NCBI RefSeq assembly: GCF_014839805.1
Contig: NC_051131.1
Location: forward strand, 7,056,913-7,120,912
DNA: 64,000 nucleotides
Source of the DNA: Manduca sexta
Lineage: Eukaryota; Arthropoda; Insecta; Lepidoptera; Sphingidae
Reading direction: 5' to 3'
The number at the start of each line of letters is the position of its first letter. The first letter of the stretch is position 1. Both the position numbers and the translations under genes were made by a program. Shown piece by piece: positions 62,736 through 64,000 of the stretch. The notes under the pieces were generated by a model. It ran no database searches. It was not told the DNA's origin and saw nothing but the letters and a program-made list of their open reading frames with translations.

Positions 62736-64000
62736 TTTTATAATTTAGCAATTCCTGTCCCGCGATTCATGTGACATAGTCCTTGTGTTAAGAGACTAAC
62801 GATAAATAGACTAAACACAAATGTGTGCATCATACTCTACCTATAATGCTCTGTCACACTTAAATACTATACTAACCAAATCGTTACTTGATAGTGATGC
62901 ATGACCCGTATCGTCATCGTATTTTTTCGAACTCATAGTAAATTACCACTGAATGATCATAATAAAATATATGACTAGGTACTTTATGATTTTATAGAGT
63001 ATTTGTAGTTTAAAGTTCTGGTGGTTCACTTTGGTAATGAGGCGACATGACGCTTACTCTTAGGCGATGGCTTGCTCATCTCGTCATTTAGCTGCAGCAC
63101 TGAATATGACATGTATCTATATATATATATAACATGGTTAACTTTCATTATCAGTTATTAGATTTCCACGTTCTTGCAGCAATATATATAGAGAGTAAGC
63201 ACTTCACATATATAAATATCAAGCTTTGTTGCTGATGGAGTAGGCCGGGATAAAAAACGCTACTTTTGTATTTGTATTGGTGTCTTTTGCAGTGGCGAGA
63301 GGTGAAAAGAGAACATGAAAACATATAGGTACTAATATGCATAACTGAGGTCTGCAAATTGTTCTAATGATAATTAGATGCTACATATAGAGTAGCTGGC
63401 AGCAATCGGGTTATATGGACAGTTCGCCACTGGTGTTTTGAATAAACTATACACATGCGACTTGCCCCGTGTCATGCAAACTTTTAAGCTTGCGGAGGTC
63501 AGTTTGCGCGAGTTGCATACACGGTTATATTTGCAGGTGGTAGTCTCCTTCTATAAGCTTTCTTACTAATCTAAACTTCGCTTAACGTATAATATTTTCT
63601 ATGGGCTGAAATACTCTTCTTTTTGATCAACGCCTTTAATCTTCTTAGAGTAATTCAAAAGCTATTCTCTCAAAATGATATACTTTCTTCAATAAGGCAT
63701 ATGGATTTAAAATACAATGTGGTAAGTTGATGTTTCTCACAAACTTAGTACCTATATCTATGAATACAATATATTATAAATATTTAGTTTAATATGAAAT
63801 GCTGAATATACATATACCATGTAAAATTTTTATGCACCTAAAAGTTATCTATAGAAAACTCAATGAATAGCAAACTCACGATTATGCAGCGCTGATGTCA
63901 ACATCATTGACGAAACAAAACGCACAACGCCATTATATTTCACATATTTATTAACAATACTAAAATTATACGTAAGTATCTTTAAATAATTTTTATGGTA
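62736..64000. other. AT-rich intergenic DNA, nothing recognised
   Basis: Includes a short TA dinucleotide tract near 63116-63130. No gene is supported up to the window edge. Confidence 0.55.

Noticed and set aside
1..64000. CRISPR arrays, operons, riboswitches, known conserved microRNAs and rRNA
   Set aside because: No regularly spaced repeats or ribosomal sequence; the context is an insect nuclear genome. Well-known microRNA seeds such as let-7, miR-1 and miR-7 were not seen by eye, though lesser-known ones cannot be excluded.

Overview
The window looks like nuclear DNA from a moth or butterfly (Lepidoptera). It is strongly AT-rich with small GC-rich islands, has short GT-AG introns inside one insect extracellular-matrix gene, and carries dispersed repeats that I recognise as lepidopteran: a tRNA-derived SINE, the 'gctcgcggcttcgcccgcg' repeat, a Jockey/CR1-like LINE 3' end, and a 'gtgcccgatatggcgatagg' repeat. 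There is no bacterial-style gene packing. I identify one host protein-coding gene with confidence.

That gene is a six-exon, plus-strand ORF (17827-33004) for a 2917-residue secreted protein that I assign to Tenectin (Tnc), the mucin-like integrin ligand of insect apical matrices. The exons are 17827-17893, 22741-22782, 23151-23357, 23840-24112, 24718-32776 and 32899-33004. They total 8754 nt, an exact multiple of three. The protein has a signal peptide, three N-terminal VWC domains, a long acidic Ser/Thr/Glu mucin region, a fourth VWC, a Cys-pair array whose first loop carries RGD, a second and longer mucin region, a fifth VWC, and a terminal half-VWC with a basic tail. Exon 5 alone is 8059 nt.

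Layout: 1-17812 is upstream DNA with no gene I can support, holding several CpG/GC-rich islands that could be promoters, 5' non-coding exons or enhancers. 17827-33004 is Tenectin; intron 1 (4.8 kb) holds more GC islands and intron 3 holds a SINE. 33005 to about 34415 is the likely 3' UTR. 34500-64000 is a gene-poor flank with mobile-element remains. The clearest of these is a hAT-type element (49691-52540) with a 12-bp TIR and perfect 8-bp target-site duplications, containing a decayed internal fragment of a Jockey/CR1-like LINE. Others are a 5'-truncated LINE 3' end (about 55522-56358), a possible small MITE (43229-43392) and a striking 16-bp perfect inverted repeat (59875-59940).

I found no wholly new biological system. 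The least expected coding feature is the nine-member Cys-pair array in Tenectin, whose first loop displays the RGD integrin motif. All family assignments come from reading the sequence; no database search was run.
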